Notes under the pieces: model-generated | Seen by the model: the letters and a program-made list of their open reading frames with translations, nothing else | Databases searched by the model: none | What the model was told of the DNA's origin: nothing | DNA from: Pseudomonas sp. AL03 | GTDB lineage: Bacteria; Pseudomonadota; Gammaproteobacteria; Pseudomonadales; Pseudomonadaceae | DNA length: 64,000 bases | Reading direction: 5' to 3' | Assembly: GCF_029960815.1 (NCBI RefSeq) | Contig: NZ_JASBRE010000017.1 | Coordinates: 62,001 to 126,000 of the forward strand | Program-made: the position numbers and the translations under genes | Part shown: piece after piece, positions 7,582 through 16,700 of the stretch | How the letters are laid out: each line of letters begins with the position of its first letter | Numbering within the stretch: position 1 is the first letter of the stretch

Positions 7582-8160
7582 ATGCGCCGTCTGCTTCTCG
7601 CTCTGCCGTTTGCCCTGTTGCCGTTGGCCGTCACCCACGCCGCTGATGAACACGATCATGAGCACGGCAGCCTCGGCGCCCACGAACATGGCGTCGGTCG
7701 CCTGAACGCAACGCTGGACGGGCAGACCCTGGAGCTGGAACTGGAAAGCCCGGCGATGAACCTGGTGGGTTTCGAACACGCCGCCACCACCGACGCCGAC
7801 AAGGCCAAAGTCGCCGCCGTTCGTGCGCAGCTTGAGAAACCGCTGATACTGTTCAACCTGCCGAAAGCCGCCGGTTGCGTGGTTGCGACTCAGGAACTGG
7901 AAAGTCCGCTGTTCGGTGACAAACCCGATGCCGATGATGATCACGATGAGGAAGGCAAGGACGAGCACCACCACGACCACAGCGAAATCCACGCTCATTA
8001 CCAGTTCAGTTGCTCGGCACCGGGCGCGCTGAAAAACCTGGACTTGGCGAACATCTTCAATACGTTCCCGGCGACCCAGAAGATTCAGGTACAACTGATC
8101 AGCCCGAGCGGGCAGCAAGGGGTTGAAGTGACGGCCAAGGCTGCCGCCCTGAAATTCTGA
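7582..8160 (+). CDS. DUF2796 (ZrgA-like) histidine-rich zinc-binding periplasmic protein
   Basis: A 192-residue secreted protein with signal peptide MRRLLLALPFALLPLAVTHA and probable cleavage after HAA (about residue 21). A His/Asp/Glu cluster follows (DEHDHEHGSLGAHEHGVG) and a second one, DDDHDEEGKDEHHHDHSEIHAH (about 115-136), lies mid-protein. The folded part has ELELESPAMNLVGFEH and CSAPGALKNLDL. This is the DUF2796/ZrgA architecture, thought to capture zinc for an ABC importer. The next three genes encode an ABC ATPase, a permease and a DUF3299 protein, matching a Zrg-type cluster (PA4063-PA4066 in P. aeruginosa by my recollection). A palindrome at 7532-7549 may carry zinc-responsive control. 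Confidence 0.87.
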   Translation: MRRLLLALPFALLPLAVTHAADEHDHEHGSLGAHEHGVGRLNATLDGQTLELELESPAMNLVGFEHAATTDADKAKVAAVRAQLEKPLILFNLPKAAGCVVATQELESPLFGDKPDADDDHDEEGKDEHHHDHSEIHAHYQFSCSAPGALKNLDLANIFNTFPATQKIQVQLISPSGQQGVEVTAKAAALKF

Positions 8161-8174
8161 TCCACCACGCGCCC

Positions 8175-8266
8175 TGTAGGAGCGAGGCTTGCCCGCGAAG
8201 GCGTCATGACAGTCGACATCTCCGCTGGACGTGATGGCCTCTTCGCGGGCAAGCCTCGCTCCTACA
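8175..8266. repeat. Inverted pair of REP sequences (BIME-like)
   Basis: Two perfectly complementary 26-nt arms lie at 8175-8200 and 8241-8266, 40 bp apart. The first contains GTAGGAGCGAGGCTTGCCCG. The same 26-mer recurs at 13651-13676 and 13693-13718 in the opposite order. The pair separates the DUF2796 gene from the ABC transporter genes and could shape the transcript end of the first gene. Confidence 0.88.
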
Positions 8267-8316
8267 AGGGTCTGGTGTTAAATGTGAAATTGAGACAAAC
8301 CCATGAAATCGGCGCT

Positions 8317-9027
8317 ATGACCCAAGCACTCATCGAACTGTCCGACCTGGGTTTCAGCTGGCCCGATCATCCGCCGCTGCTGGATATCCCGGCGTTTAGC
8401 CTTATGCCCGGTGAAACCCTGTTCCTCAAGGGCCCCAGCGGCAGTGGCAAGACCACCCTGCTCGGCCTGCTCGGTGGTGTGCAGAAGCCCGATCGCGGCA
8501 GTATCCGGTTGCTGGGCCAGGAACTGACCGAACTCGGTGCTGGTGCCCGCGACCGCTTCCGCGTCGATCACACCGGCTACATCTTCCAACAGTTCAACTT
8601 GCTGCCGTTTCTCTCGGTGCGCGAGAACGTCGAGTTGCCCTGCCACTTTTCCAAACTGCGCGCTGAACGGGCGATCCAGCGCCACGGCAGCGTCGATCAG
8701 GCGGCGGCCACCCTCCTCGCCCACTTGGGTTTGAAGGATCAAAACCTGCTCGGCCGCCGCGCCGATTCGCTTTCCATCGGCCAGCAACAACGGGTGGCCG
8801 CTGCGCGTGCGTTGATCGGTCAGCCGGAATTGGTGATCGCCGACGAACCGACTTCGGCCCTGGATTACGACGCTCGCGAGAATTTCATTCGCTTGCTGTT
8901 CGCCGAATGCCGCGAAGCCGGGTCGAGCCTGTTGTTCGTCAGCCATGATCAGAGCCTGGCACCGCTGTTCGATCGCCACCTGTCGCTGGCCGATCTCAAT
9001 CGCGCCGCCACGCCGCTGGAGGTTTGA
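8317..9027 (+). CDS. ABC transporter ATP-binding protein
   Basis: A 236-residue ABC ATPase of the LolD/MacB type. Walker A is GPSGSGKTT (about residues 37-45), the Q loop lies in FQQFNLLPFLSVRENVELP, the signature is LSIGQQQRVAAARAL, Walker B with the catalytic Glu is LVIADEPTSALD, and the switch His is in FVSHD. The upstream frame opens at 8206 inside the REP pair; the start MTQALIELSDLGFSWPDHP at 8317 is chosen because it begins the first beta strand. It is separated by 1 bp from the FtsX-like permease and probably forms its energy-coupling subunit in a zinc-related system. Confidence 0.9.
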   Translation: MTQALIELSDLGFSWPDHPPLLDIPAFSLMPGETLFLKGPSGSGKTTLLGLLGGVQKPDRGSIRLLGQELTELGAGARDRFRVDHTGYIFQQFNLLPFLSVRENVELPCHFSKLRAERAIQRHGSVDQAAATLLAHLGLKDQNLLGRRADSLSIGQQQRVAAARALIGQPELVIADEPTSALDYDARENFIRLLFAECREAGSSLLFVSHDQSLAPLFDRHLSLADLNRAATPLEV

Positions 9028-9028
9028 G

Positions 9029-10294
9029 ATGTATTTGTTTCGTCTAGCCATGGCCAGTCTGGCTAACCGTCGCTTCACCGCGATCCTCACCGCGTTTGCC
9101 ATCGCCCTGTCGGTTTGTCTGCTGTTGGCCGTGGAACGCGTGCGCACCGAAGCCAAGGCCAGTTTCGCCAGCACCATCAGCGGCACCGACCTGATTGTCG
9201 GCGCTCGCTCCGGTTCGGTGAACCTGCTGCTTTACTCGGTGTTTCGCATCGGCAATGCCACCAACAACATTCGTTGGGACAGCTTCGAGCACTTCGCCAA
9301 CAACCCGAAAGTGAAGTGGGCGATCCCGATGTCCCTCGGCGACTCCCATCGCGGTTATCGGGTGATGGGCACCACCGAGGCGTACTTCGAGCATTATCAA
9401 TACGGCCATCAACAGCACCTGGAACTGGCCGACGGCCGGGCTTTCGCCACCAACCCGTTTGAAGTAGTACTCGGGGCCGAAGTGGCCGATGCGCTGCACT
9501 ACAAACTCGGTGACAAATTGGTGCTGGCCCACGGTGTGGCGGTGATCAGTCTGGTCAAGCACGACGACAAGCCGTTCACCGTGGTCGGTATTCTCAAACG
9601 CACCGGCACCCCGGTGGACCGTACGTTGCACATCAGCCTCGGTGGGATGGAAGCCATCCACATCGACTGGCACAACGGCGTGCCGGCGCGCGGCAACGGT
9701 CGGATCAGTGCCGATCAGGCACGCAACATGGACCTGACGCCGCAAGCGATCACGGCGTTCATGCTCGGCCTCAACAGCAAGATTTCGACCTTCGCACTAC
9801 AGCGTGAGATCAATGAATTTCGTGGTGAGCCCATGCTGGCGATCCTGCCGGGCGTGGCGCTGCAAGAACTGTGGAGTTTGATGAGCACGGCGGAAAAAGC
9901 CTTGTTCGTGGTCTCGCTGTTCGTGGTGCTGACCGGGTTGATCGGCATGCTCACGGCGATCCTCACCAGCCTCAACGAACGACGTCGGGAGATGGCGATT
10001 CTGCGCTCGGTGGGTGCCCGGCCGTGGCACATCGCGACCTTGCTGGTGCTGGAGGCGTTTGCCTTGGCGTTGTCCGGGGTAATCGCCGGTGTAGCGCTGC
10101 TTTACGTGTGTATTGCCGCAGCTCAGGGCTACGTGCAGGCGAATTACGGCTTGTACTTGCCGCTGGCCTGGCCAAGTGAATATGAATGGACGCTGCTCGG
10201 TGGCATCCTGATCGCCGCGTTGCTGATGGGCAGCGTGCCGGCCTGGCGCGCGTATCGCCAATCCTTGGCCGATGGCCTGTCGATTCGTTTATGA
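9029..10294 (+). CDS. FtsX-like ABC transporter permease
   Basis: A 421-residue inner-membrane permease. It has an N-terminal transmembrane helix (about 16-36, FTAILTAFAIALSVCLLLAV), a large periplasmic MacB-type domain (about 40-290) and three C-terminal helices around LFVVSLFVVLTGLIGMLTAI, VLEAFALALSGVIAGVALLY and LLGGILIAALLMGSV. The FtsX signature LNERRREMAILRSVGARPW is present. MacB/Lol-type permeases usually do not carry solute through the membrane in the ordinary way, so its exact job in metal or envelope homeostasis is open. The ATPase lies 1 bp upstream, and the DUF3299 gene begins 12 bp after the stop. Confidence 0.88.
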   Translation: MYLFRLAMASLANRRFTAILTAFAIALSVCLLLAVERVRTEAKASFASTISGTDLIVGARSGSVNLLLYSVFRIGNATNNIRWDSFEHFANNPKVKWAIPMSLGDSHRGYRVMGTTEAYFEHYQYGHQQHLELADGRAFATNPFEVVLGAEVADALHYKLGDKLVLAHGVAVISLVKHDDKPFTVVGILKRTGTPVDRTLHISLGGMEAIHIDWHNGVPARGNGRISADQARNMDLTPQAITAFMLGLNSKISTFALQREINEFRGEPMLAILPGVALQELWSLMSTAEKALFVVSLFVVLTGLIGMLTAILTSLNERRREMAILRSVGARPWHIATLLVLEAFALALSGVIAGVALLYVCIAAAQGYVQANYGLYLPLAWPSEYEWTLLGGILIAALLMGSVPAWRAYRQSLADGLSIRL

Positions 10295-10305
10295 GGACGT
10301 TGAAC

Positions 10306-10824
10306 ATGCCCCGCGCTGTGCTTGCGCTGTTGATGCTGATCGCCCTGCCGCTATGGGCGGCCGAACCGAAAGACCTGACCTGGTCGGAAATGATCCCGCC
10401 GGACGCCGCGCCGGAAGTGCCCAACATGACGCCGCTGCACGACCTGTCGCAGATGGGCAGCGCGTTGGCCGCCGAGTCGGCACCCGCGGCCAAGCAAGAC
10501 ATGCCGAATGCACCGGTGGTAAAAAGCCTCGACGGCCGGAACATTCGGTTGCCGGGCTACATCGTGCCGCTGGAAGTGAGTGAAGAAGGTCGCACCACGG
10601 AGTTTCTGCTGGTGCCGTATTTCGGCGCCTGCATCCACGTGCCGCCACCGCCATCGAACCAGATCGTGCACGTCAAAAGCGCGGTCGGTGTGAAGCTCGA
10701 TGAGTTGTATCAGCCGTACTGGATCGAGGGTGCGCTGCAGGTCAAAGCATCCAGCAGCGAATTGGCCGACGCGGGGTATCAGATGGAGGCGGACAAGATT
10801 TATGTGTATGAGCTGCCAGAGTAA
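10306..10824 (+). CDS. DUF3299 secreted protein
   Basis: A 172-residue exported protein with signal peptide MPRAVLALLMLIALPLWAAE. The mature part contains LTWSEMIPPD, the core RLPGYIVPLEV and FLLVPYFGACIHVPPPPSNQ, the DUF3299 signature with a conserved Cys-His pair, and a C-terminal beta strand. The first ATG of the frame (10291) overlaps the permease stop, but the ATG at 10306 has GAGGA 7 nt upstream and gives a clean signal peptide, so I prefer it. It is the last gene of the four-gene zinc-uptake-like cluster. Function is unknown. Confidence 0.86.
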   Translation: MPRAVLALLMLIALPLWAAEPKDLTWSEMIPPDAAPEVPNMTPLHDLSQMGSALAAESAPAAKQDMPNAPVVKSLDGRNIRLPGYIVPLEVSEEGRTTEFLLVPYFGACIHVPPPPSNQIVHVKSAVGVKLDELYQPYWIEGALQVKASSSELADAGYQMEADKIYVYELPE

Positions 10825-10847
10825 ATGACGCCCCTATCACTGTTTCA

Positions 10848-10861
10848 TTGAGCTGAATCAA
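10848..10861. promoter_or_regulatory. Anr/FNR-type box upstream of oprG
   Basis: TTGAGCTGAATCAA matches the Anr/FNR consensus TTGAT-N4-ATCAA at 9 of 10 positions. A possible -10 element TACCAT lies at 10885-10890, which would put the box centre about 42 bp before transcription start, the class II activator position. OprG of P. aeruginosa is reported to be Anr-controlled. Confidence 0.62.
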
Positions 10862-10927
10862 AAGACCGTACCAGACGGCTCCGTACCATTGGACATCAAA
10901 TATTTTTAACGTCCTTTGGAGCCCTCA

Positions 10928-11626
10928 ATGCACAAGTCCAAGCTCTGCGCTTCGCTGTTTGCCCTCGCGCTCGCAGCACCGCTAGCCTACGCCCACGAAG
11001 CTGGCGACATCCTCGTTCGCGCCGGTGCGATCACCGTCAACCCGAAAGCCGACAGTTCCAGCGTCAAGGTTGATCAGGGCCCGTTGAAGGGTGCCGATCT
11101 GGGTGGCAAGGCCACCATGAGCAGCGACACGCAACTGGGTTTGAACTTCGCTTACATGGTCACCAACAACTGGGGGATCGAACTGCTGGCGGCCTCGCCG
11201 TTCGAGCATGACGTGAAGATCAAAGGCACCGCCCTGGGCGCGGCCAACGGCAAACTCGGCAGCCTGAAACACCTGCCACCGACGCTGAGCGTTGTGTACT
11301 ACCCACTGGACGGGAAGTCCGCATTCCAGCCGTATGTTGGCGCCGGTATCAACTACACCTGGATCTATGACGAGCACGTTGGCAGCGAAGCCAGCGCCAA
11401 CGGCTTCAGCAACTTCAAGGCGGATAACTCCTGGGGCATGGCGTTTCAGGTCGGCGCCGACTACATGATTACCGACAACATCATGATCAACGCCCAGGTG
11501 CGCTACATCGACATCGACACCACCGCTACAGTGGAAAATAACGCAGTGGCACCGGGCACTCGCGCCAAGGTCGATGTGGACGTGGACCCGTTCATCTACA
11601 TGGTTGGCCTGGGTTACAAGTTCTAA
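10928..11626 (+). CDS. oprG: Outer membrane protein OprG (OmpW family)
   Basis: A 232-residue eight-stranded outer-membrane barrel that lets small hydrophobic molecules diffuse. The signal peptide is MHKSKLCASLFALALAAPLAYA, followed by HEAGDILVRAGAITVNPK, the OmpW family N-terminus. Other landmarks are NWGIELLAASPFEHDV, LPPTLSVVYYP, FQPYVGAGINYTW and a C-terminal MVGLGYKF ending in phenylalanine, as barrel proteins do. The start at 10928 has GGAG 7 nt upstream. Order zinc-cluster then oprG then epimerase matches P. aeruginosa PA4063-PA4069 by recollection. The Anr-like box upstream suggests oxygen control. A terminator follows immediately. Confidence 0.93.
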   Translation: MHKSKLCASLFALALAAPLAYAHEAGDILVRAGAITVNPKADSSSVKVDQGPLKGADLGGKATMSSDTQLGLNFAYMVTNNWGIELLAASPFEHDVKIKGTALGAANGKLGSLKHLPPTLSVVYYPLDGKSAFQPYVGAGINYTWIYDEHVGSEASANGFSNFKADNSWGMAFQVGADYMITDNIMINAQVRYIDIDTTATVENNAVAPGTRAKVDVDVDPFIYMVGLGYKF

Positions 11627-11637
11627 AAATGCCGCAC

Positions 11638-11666
11638 AAAAAAGGCGCCTCGAAAGGCGCCTTTTT
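11638..11666. terminator. Bidirectional terminator between oprG and the epimerase gene
   Basis: AAAGGCGCC (11641-11649) pairs with GGCGCCTTT (11656-11664) around a 6-nt loop. An A run on the left and a T run on the right let it work for both converging genes. Confidence 0.9.
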
Positions 11667-11682
11667 CACGGCTGCGTAAACC

Positions 11683-12612
11683 TCAGCGCCCCAGCAACCG
11701 CGCCAGGCCGACACGCATCGGTGTCTGCTCAGGGTAGGTAAAGCGCTCCAGCAAACGCTGATTGTTCGCTCGCGAGTGACGGATGTCACCGGAGCGCGCC
11801 GGGCCATAGCTCACCGGTGGCAATTGACCGACCACTGCTTCAAGGGCTTCAAGCATTTGCTTGAGGGTCGTGGCCTGGTTCCAGCCGACGTTGACCGCGC
11901 CGACTTCGACCTTCGGTTTCTCGATGGCTTGCACCAGCAAGTCGACCAGGTCTTCGACGTAGACGAAATCGCGAGTCTGCTCACCGTCACCGAACACCGT
12001 GATCGGCAGGCCCTTCTGCGCGCGCTCGCTGAAAATGCTGATCACCCCGGAGTACGGCGAGGACGGATCCTGGCGCGGGCCGAAGATGTTGAAAAAGCGG
12101 AACACCACCGGCTCCAGACTATGCTGGCGACGGTAAAAATCGAAGTAATGCTCACTCGCCAATTTGTCCGAAGCGTAAGGCGTCAACGGTGCCTTGGGCG
12201 TGTCTTCGTCGATCGACTCGCCTTCGCCATTGTTGCCGTAGACCGCTGCACTGGACGCGAACAGCACCCGTTTGACACCGACCTGGCGCATGGCTTCGCA
12301 GACATTCAGCGAGCCAATGAAATTGCTCTGGTGAGTCTTCACCGGATCATCCACCGACGCCTGCACCGACGCCACCGCAGCCAGGTGCGCCACAGCGCTG
12401 CAACCGACCATCGCCCGCGCGACCAACTCGGCATCGGCGACATCGCCGACGATCAGTTCGACGCCGGGATTGTCCAGCGGCAAGTTGCTGCGTTTGCCCG
12501 TGGAGAGGTCATCGAGAATGCGCACCGAATGGCCCTTGGCGAGCAAGGTATCGGTGAGGTGCGAGCCGATGAAACCGGCACCGCCGGTGATTAAAACAGG
12601 GCCGTCAGCCAT
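11683..12612 (-). CDS. NAD-dependent epimerase/dehydratase
   Basis: A 309-residue extended short-chain dehydrogenase of the UDP-glucose/GlcNAc 4-epimerase group. The NAD-binding motif is GGAGFIGSHL (about residues 10-19), the acidic end of strand 2 is RILDDLSTG, and the catalytic parts are FASSAAVYG and YASDK (Tyr-X3-Lys). FNIFGPRQDPSSPYSGVI and RDFVYVEDLV are typical of GalE/WbpP-like enzymes. The frame runs open to 12843, but MADGPVLITGG at 12612 is the family start. It overlaps the upstream reductase gene by 8 bp. The sugar substrate cannot be assigned. Confidence 0.88.
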   Translation of the reverse strand: MADGPVLITGGAGFIGSHLTDTLLAKGHSVRILDDLSTGKRSNLPLDNPGVELIVGDVADAELVARAMVGCSAVAHLAAVASVQASVDDPVKTHQSNFIGSLNVCEAMRQVGVKRVLFASSAAVYGNNGEGESIDEDTPKAPLTPYASDKLASEHYFDFYRRQHSLEPVVFRFFNIFGPRQDPSSPYSGVISIFSERAQKGLPITVFGDGEQTRDFVYVEDLVDLLVQAIEKPKVEVGAVNVGWNQATTLKQMLEALEAVVGQLPPVSYGPARSGDIRHSRANNQRLLERFTYPEQTPMRVGLARLLGR

Positions 12613-13489
12613 GGCGATAAAACCTATCCAATAAGCCCGGGAGAGCCGCACGCCAAGCGCGGGGCTTGATCCCGAAGGTGTGCAGAATTTTCTTGCAGGC
12701 CAACACCGCGTGTTGCGGCTCTTCGGCGGCGTCCGGTCGCGCGGCGTGAGCCTGGGCAGTCGGCGCTTCGATGGCCAGCGGGTGCAGGGCACGTGCTTCG
12801 GTGAGGATCGCCTGCCCAAGCGCCAGCGGCGTGGTCGCCTCATGCCCGGCGTAATGGTAGGTGCCCCACAGCGGCGCCGAGCAATCGAGTTGCTTGAGCA
12901 CCGAGATGATCACCCGGGCAGCGTCATCTACCGGCGTCGGATTGCCCCGACGGTCGTCGGCCATCAACAGTTCTTCAGGTAGTTCGGCGCGACCGAGAAA
13001 ACGCCCGAGAGTGCCGTCGGGACTGTCATCAAGCAGCCAGCCGAATCGCAGCAGCACGTGTTGCGGGCAAGTGGCGCGTACGCTTTGTTCGATTCGCCAC
13101 AAGGCCTGACCGCGCAGGCCCAGGGGCACAGGTTCGTCTTTTTCGCTGTAGGCCGTCGCCCGGGAGCCGTCGAACACTCGATAACTCGACGGTTGCAGCA
13201 GAACGATGTTGTGATGCTGGCACAGTTCGGCCAGACGCTCGATCGCCCGCTCCTGCCCGGCCAGACGCTGCTCGCTGACCGTCTCCGCCTGAAACCAGTC
13301 GAAGTAATAGGCGAGGTTGATCAACGCGTCTGGACGGGTGTCGTCGAGCAGTTGCGTCAGGGTCGCGGCATCCCAGCCGTCTTGCGGTGGGCGGGGGGCG
13401 AGGAAGCCGATGTCTTCCTCCGCACCGAGGCGAATCAGCGCCTGCCCAAGGGCATTTCCGCCGCCCAGTAACATAAGGCGCATTCGCAT
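12605..13489 (-). CDS. RmlD-like sugar-nucleotide reductase family protein
   Basis: A 294-residue protein beginning MRMRLMLLGGGNALGQALIRLG, a Rossmann glycine motif, followed by PDALINLAYYFDW, LLQPSSYRVFDG and a C-terminal TYHYAGHEATTPLALGQAI. These match the RmlD/dTDP-4-dehydrorhamnose reductase substrate-binding family. The usual catalytic Tyr-X3-Lys is not evident; the corresponding region reads LRGQALWRIEQSV. It may therefore be a non-catalytic or divergent relative. No strong ribosome-binding site is seen before either candidate ATG (13489 or 13483). It is co-oriented and overlapping with the epimerase. Confidence 0.78.
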   Translation of the reverse strand: MRMRLMLLGGGNALGQALIRLGAEEDIGFLAPRPPQDGWDAATLTQLLDDTRPDALINLAYYFDWFQAETVSEQRLAGQERAIERLAELCQHHNIVLLQPSSYRVFDGSRATAYSEKDEPVPLGLRGQALWRIEQSVRATCPQHVLLRFGWLLDDSPDGTLGRFLGRAELPEELLMADDRRGNPTPVDDAARVIISVLKQLDCSAPLWGTYHYAGHEATTPLALGQAILTEARALHPLAIEAPTAQAHAARPDAAEEPQHAVLACKKILHTFGIKPRAWRAALPGLLDRFYRHG

Positions 13490-13650
13490 AGAGTCAGCAG
13501 GCCCAGTCTGATTGAAACAATGGCTTTATCGACACCGCTCGCGGGCAATGCCGTCGATAGTTGCCGGAATCGTTGCATTTTGCGGGTTTAGAGCGCAACC
13601 GTCATCCGTAAAGTGTAGATCCCCTGGATTTGTGGTGCGGCTAATGGCCC

Positions 13651-13718
13651 CTTCGCGGGCAAGCCTCGCTCCTACAGGTGATCGCATTCCCTTGTAGGAG
13701 CGAGGCTTGCCCGCGAAG
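13651..13718. repeat. Inverted REP pair in the 300-bp gap before lhr
   Basis: Complementary 26-nt arms at 13651-13676 and 13693-13718 are separated by 16 bp. The arms are identical to those at 8175-8266 but in inverted order. The rest of the gap 13490-13789 shows no convincing gene or strong promoter. Confidence 0.88.
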
Positions 13719-13789
13719 AGGCCCTCAGCATCGGCGAAGGTCTTGAGCGGTACTTGCATCTTCCCCGACTCGCCCGCATAAATCAGGAC

Positions 13790-16700
13790 ATGAATCTGCC
13801 CATCCCAACGGACAGCGCCCTGGCAGGCTTCCACCCCGCCGTCAGTGCCTGGTTCAGTTGCACCTTCCCGACGGTCACCGCCGCCCAGGCCCGGGCGTGG
13901 CCGTTGATCCGCCAGCACCGTTCGACCTTGATCGCCGCCCCCACTGGCTCTGGCAAAACCCTCACCGCGTTCCTCGCGGTCATCGACGACCTGGTCCACC
14001 GCGGATTGGCCAACGGCGGCCATCTGCCGGATGAAACCCTGGTGGTCTACGTCTCGCCCCTTAAAGCCTTGTCCAACGACATCCAGATCAACCTGCAAAA
14101 CCCGCTGGCCGGCATTACCGAGCAGTTACGCGCGATGGGCCTGCCCGAACTGCAGATCAACACCGCTGTGCGCACCGGCGATACGCCGCAAAAAGACCGC
14201 TCGGCGATGCGCAAGAATGCCCCGCACATTCTGGTGACCACCCCGGAATCCCTTTACGTGCTGCTCGGTTCCGACTCCGGCCGACAAATGCTCAGTACCG
14301 CCCGCACGGTGATCGTCGACGAAATTCACGCGATCGCCGCCAGCAAGCGCGGCAGCCACCTGGCCCTGAGCCTCGAGCGCCTGCAAGCGTTGTGCGCGCA
14401 ACCGCTGATGCGGATTGGCCTGTCTGCCACGCAAAAACCCATCGAAGCCGTCTCGCAATTTCTGGTTGGCCGGGATCGCGAGTGCGAAATCATCGACATC
14501 GGCCACGCCCGCCCGCGAGATCTGGGCATCGAAGTGCCGCCCGTGCCGTTGTCGGCAGTCATGGCCAACGACGTCTGGGAACGGGTCTACGACCGCCTCG
14601 CCGCCCTCGCCCGCGAACACCGCACCACCCTGATTTTCGTCAACACCCGGCGCCTCGCCGAACGCCTGAGTCGACACTTGAGCGAGCGTCTTGGTAACGA
14701 GGCGGTGGCCGCCCACCACGGCAGTCTGGCCAAGGAATTTCGTCTCGACGCCGAGCAACGGCTCAAGCGCGGAGAGTTGCAAGTGCTGATCGCCACCGCG
14801 TCCCTGGAACTGGGGATCGATATCGGCGAGGTCGACCTGGTCTGCCAGATTGCCTCGCCGCGCTCGATTGCCGGGTTCCTGCAACGCGTCGGCCGCTCCG
14901 GGCACCAGGTTGGCGGCACGCCCAAGGGCCGCTTGTTCGCCACCACCCGCGACGACCTGATCGAATGCGCCGCCCTGCTCGACTGCGTGCGGCGCGGCGA
15001 ACTCGACACTTTGCAGATTCCCAAGGCACCGCTGGACGTGCTGGCCCAGCAAATCATCGCCGAGGTGAGCTGCCAGGAATGGCAAGAGCAGGCGTTGCTG
15101 GAGATGTTTCGCAACGCCTCGCCGTATGCCCAACTCGACGAAAAACATTATCAGGCGCTGCTGCAGATGCTCGCCGAAGGCTACAACGGTCGCCTGGGTA
15201 TCCGCAGCGCTTACCTGCACCGCGACGCCGTGACCCGCACCCTGCGCGGTCGCCGGGGCGCCAAACTGACCGCCGTGACCAGCGGCGGGACCATCCCGGA
15301 CAACGCCGACTACAGCGTGCTGCTGGAACCCCAAGGGCTGAACATCGGCAGCGTCAACGAGGACTTTGCGGTGGAAAGCATCGCCGGCGATGTCTTCCAG
15401 TTGGGCAACACCTCCTACCGAATCCTGCGCGTTGAAACCGGCAAGGTCCGGGTCGAAGACGCTCAGGGCCAACCGCCGACCATTCCGTTCTGGCTTGGTG
15501 AGGCCCCGGGCCGCAGTGCTGAACTGTCGTTCGCCGTGGCACGCTTGCAAGCGCAACTTGATGAGCTGCTGGGTGCCACACCCGGTAATTTGCAGCCGGC
15601 AATCGACTGGCTGACCGACACCCTCGGCCTGAACCTTGCCAGCGCCGAACAATTGGTCGATTACCTGGCCCATGCGCGCCTGACCCTCGGCGCCCTGCCA
15701 TCCCAGGACACGTTGCTGATGGAGCGGTTTTTCGACGAGTCCGGCGGCACGCAACTGATCATCCACACACCGTTCGGCAGCCGTATCAACCGCGCCTGGG
15801 GGTTGGCCCTGCGCAAGCGCTTCTGCCGCACCTTCAACTTCGAATTGCAGGCTGCCGCCAGCGAAGACGCCATTGTCATGTCGCTGTCGACCAGCCACAG
15901 TTTTGAGCTCGATGACGTCTGGCGCTACCTGCACAGCAACAGCGCCGAACACACCCTGATTCAAGCCGTGCTCGATGCGCCGCTGTTCGGTGTGCGCTGG
16001 CGCTGGAACGCCGGGGTGGCGTTGGCGCTGCCGCGTTATACCGGCGGGCGCAAAGTCGCGCCGCAGATCCAGCGGATGAAAAGCGACGACCTGATTGCCA
16101 GCGTGTTTCCCGAGCAGATTGCCTGCTTGGAAAACCTCGCCGGCGAACGGGAGATTCCCGACCATCCATTGGTGGAACAAACCCTCGACGATTGCCTGCA
16201 CGAGGCCATGGACAGCGAAGGCTGGCTAGCGTTGTTGCGGCGTATGGAACGTGGCGACATCCGCCTGATCAGCCGCGATTTACCAGCCCCCTCGCCGCTG
16301 GCCGCGGAAATCCTCAGCGCCCGGCCCTACACCTTTCTCGACGATGCACCGCTGGAAGAACGCCGCACTCAAGCGGTACTCAACCGTCGCTGGAGCGATC
16401 CGCAGTCCACCGACGACCTCGGTGCGCTGGATGCGCAAGCCATTCAAGCCGTGCGCGAGGAAGCCTGGCCAACGCCGAGTGGCGCCGATGAAATGCATGA
16501 GGCGTTGATGAGCCTCGCATGCATCAGCGACGTCGAGGCGCAGGCCAATCCAGACTGGCTCGATTGGCTGAACGCCTTGGCCGACAGCGGTCGCGCCAGC
16601 CGCTTGCAAGTCAATGCAGGGCAAGCGCTATGGTTGGCACTGGAGCGGCTGACTTGCCTGAACGCGATTTATCCACAAGCTATTTTGCAGCCACGGCTGG

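Noticed and set aside
13754..13789. TTG start extending Lhr by 12 residues
   Set aside because: The extension does not resemble relatives; the ATG at 13790 begins the conserved N-terminus, though its ribosome-binding site is close.
14126..16201. 691-codon open frame on the minus strand inside lhr
   Set aside because: It lies wholly antisense to a clear helicase with all motifs, and its translation shows no recognisable domain; a by-product of high GC.
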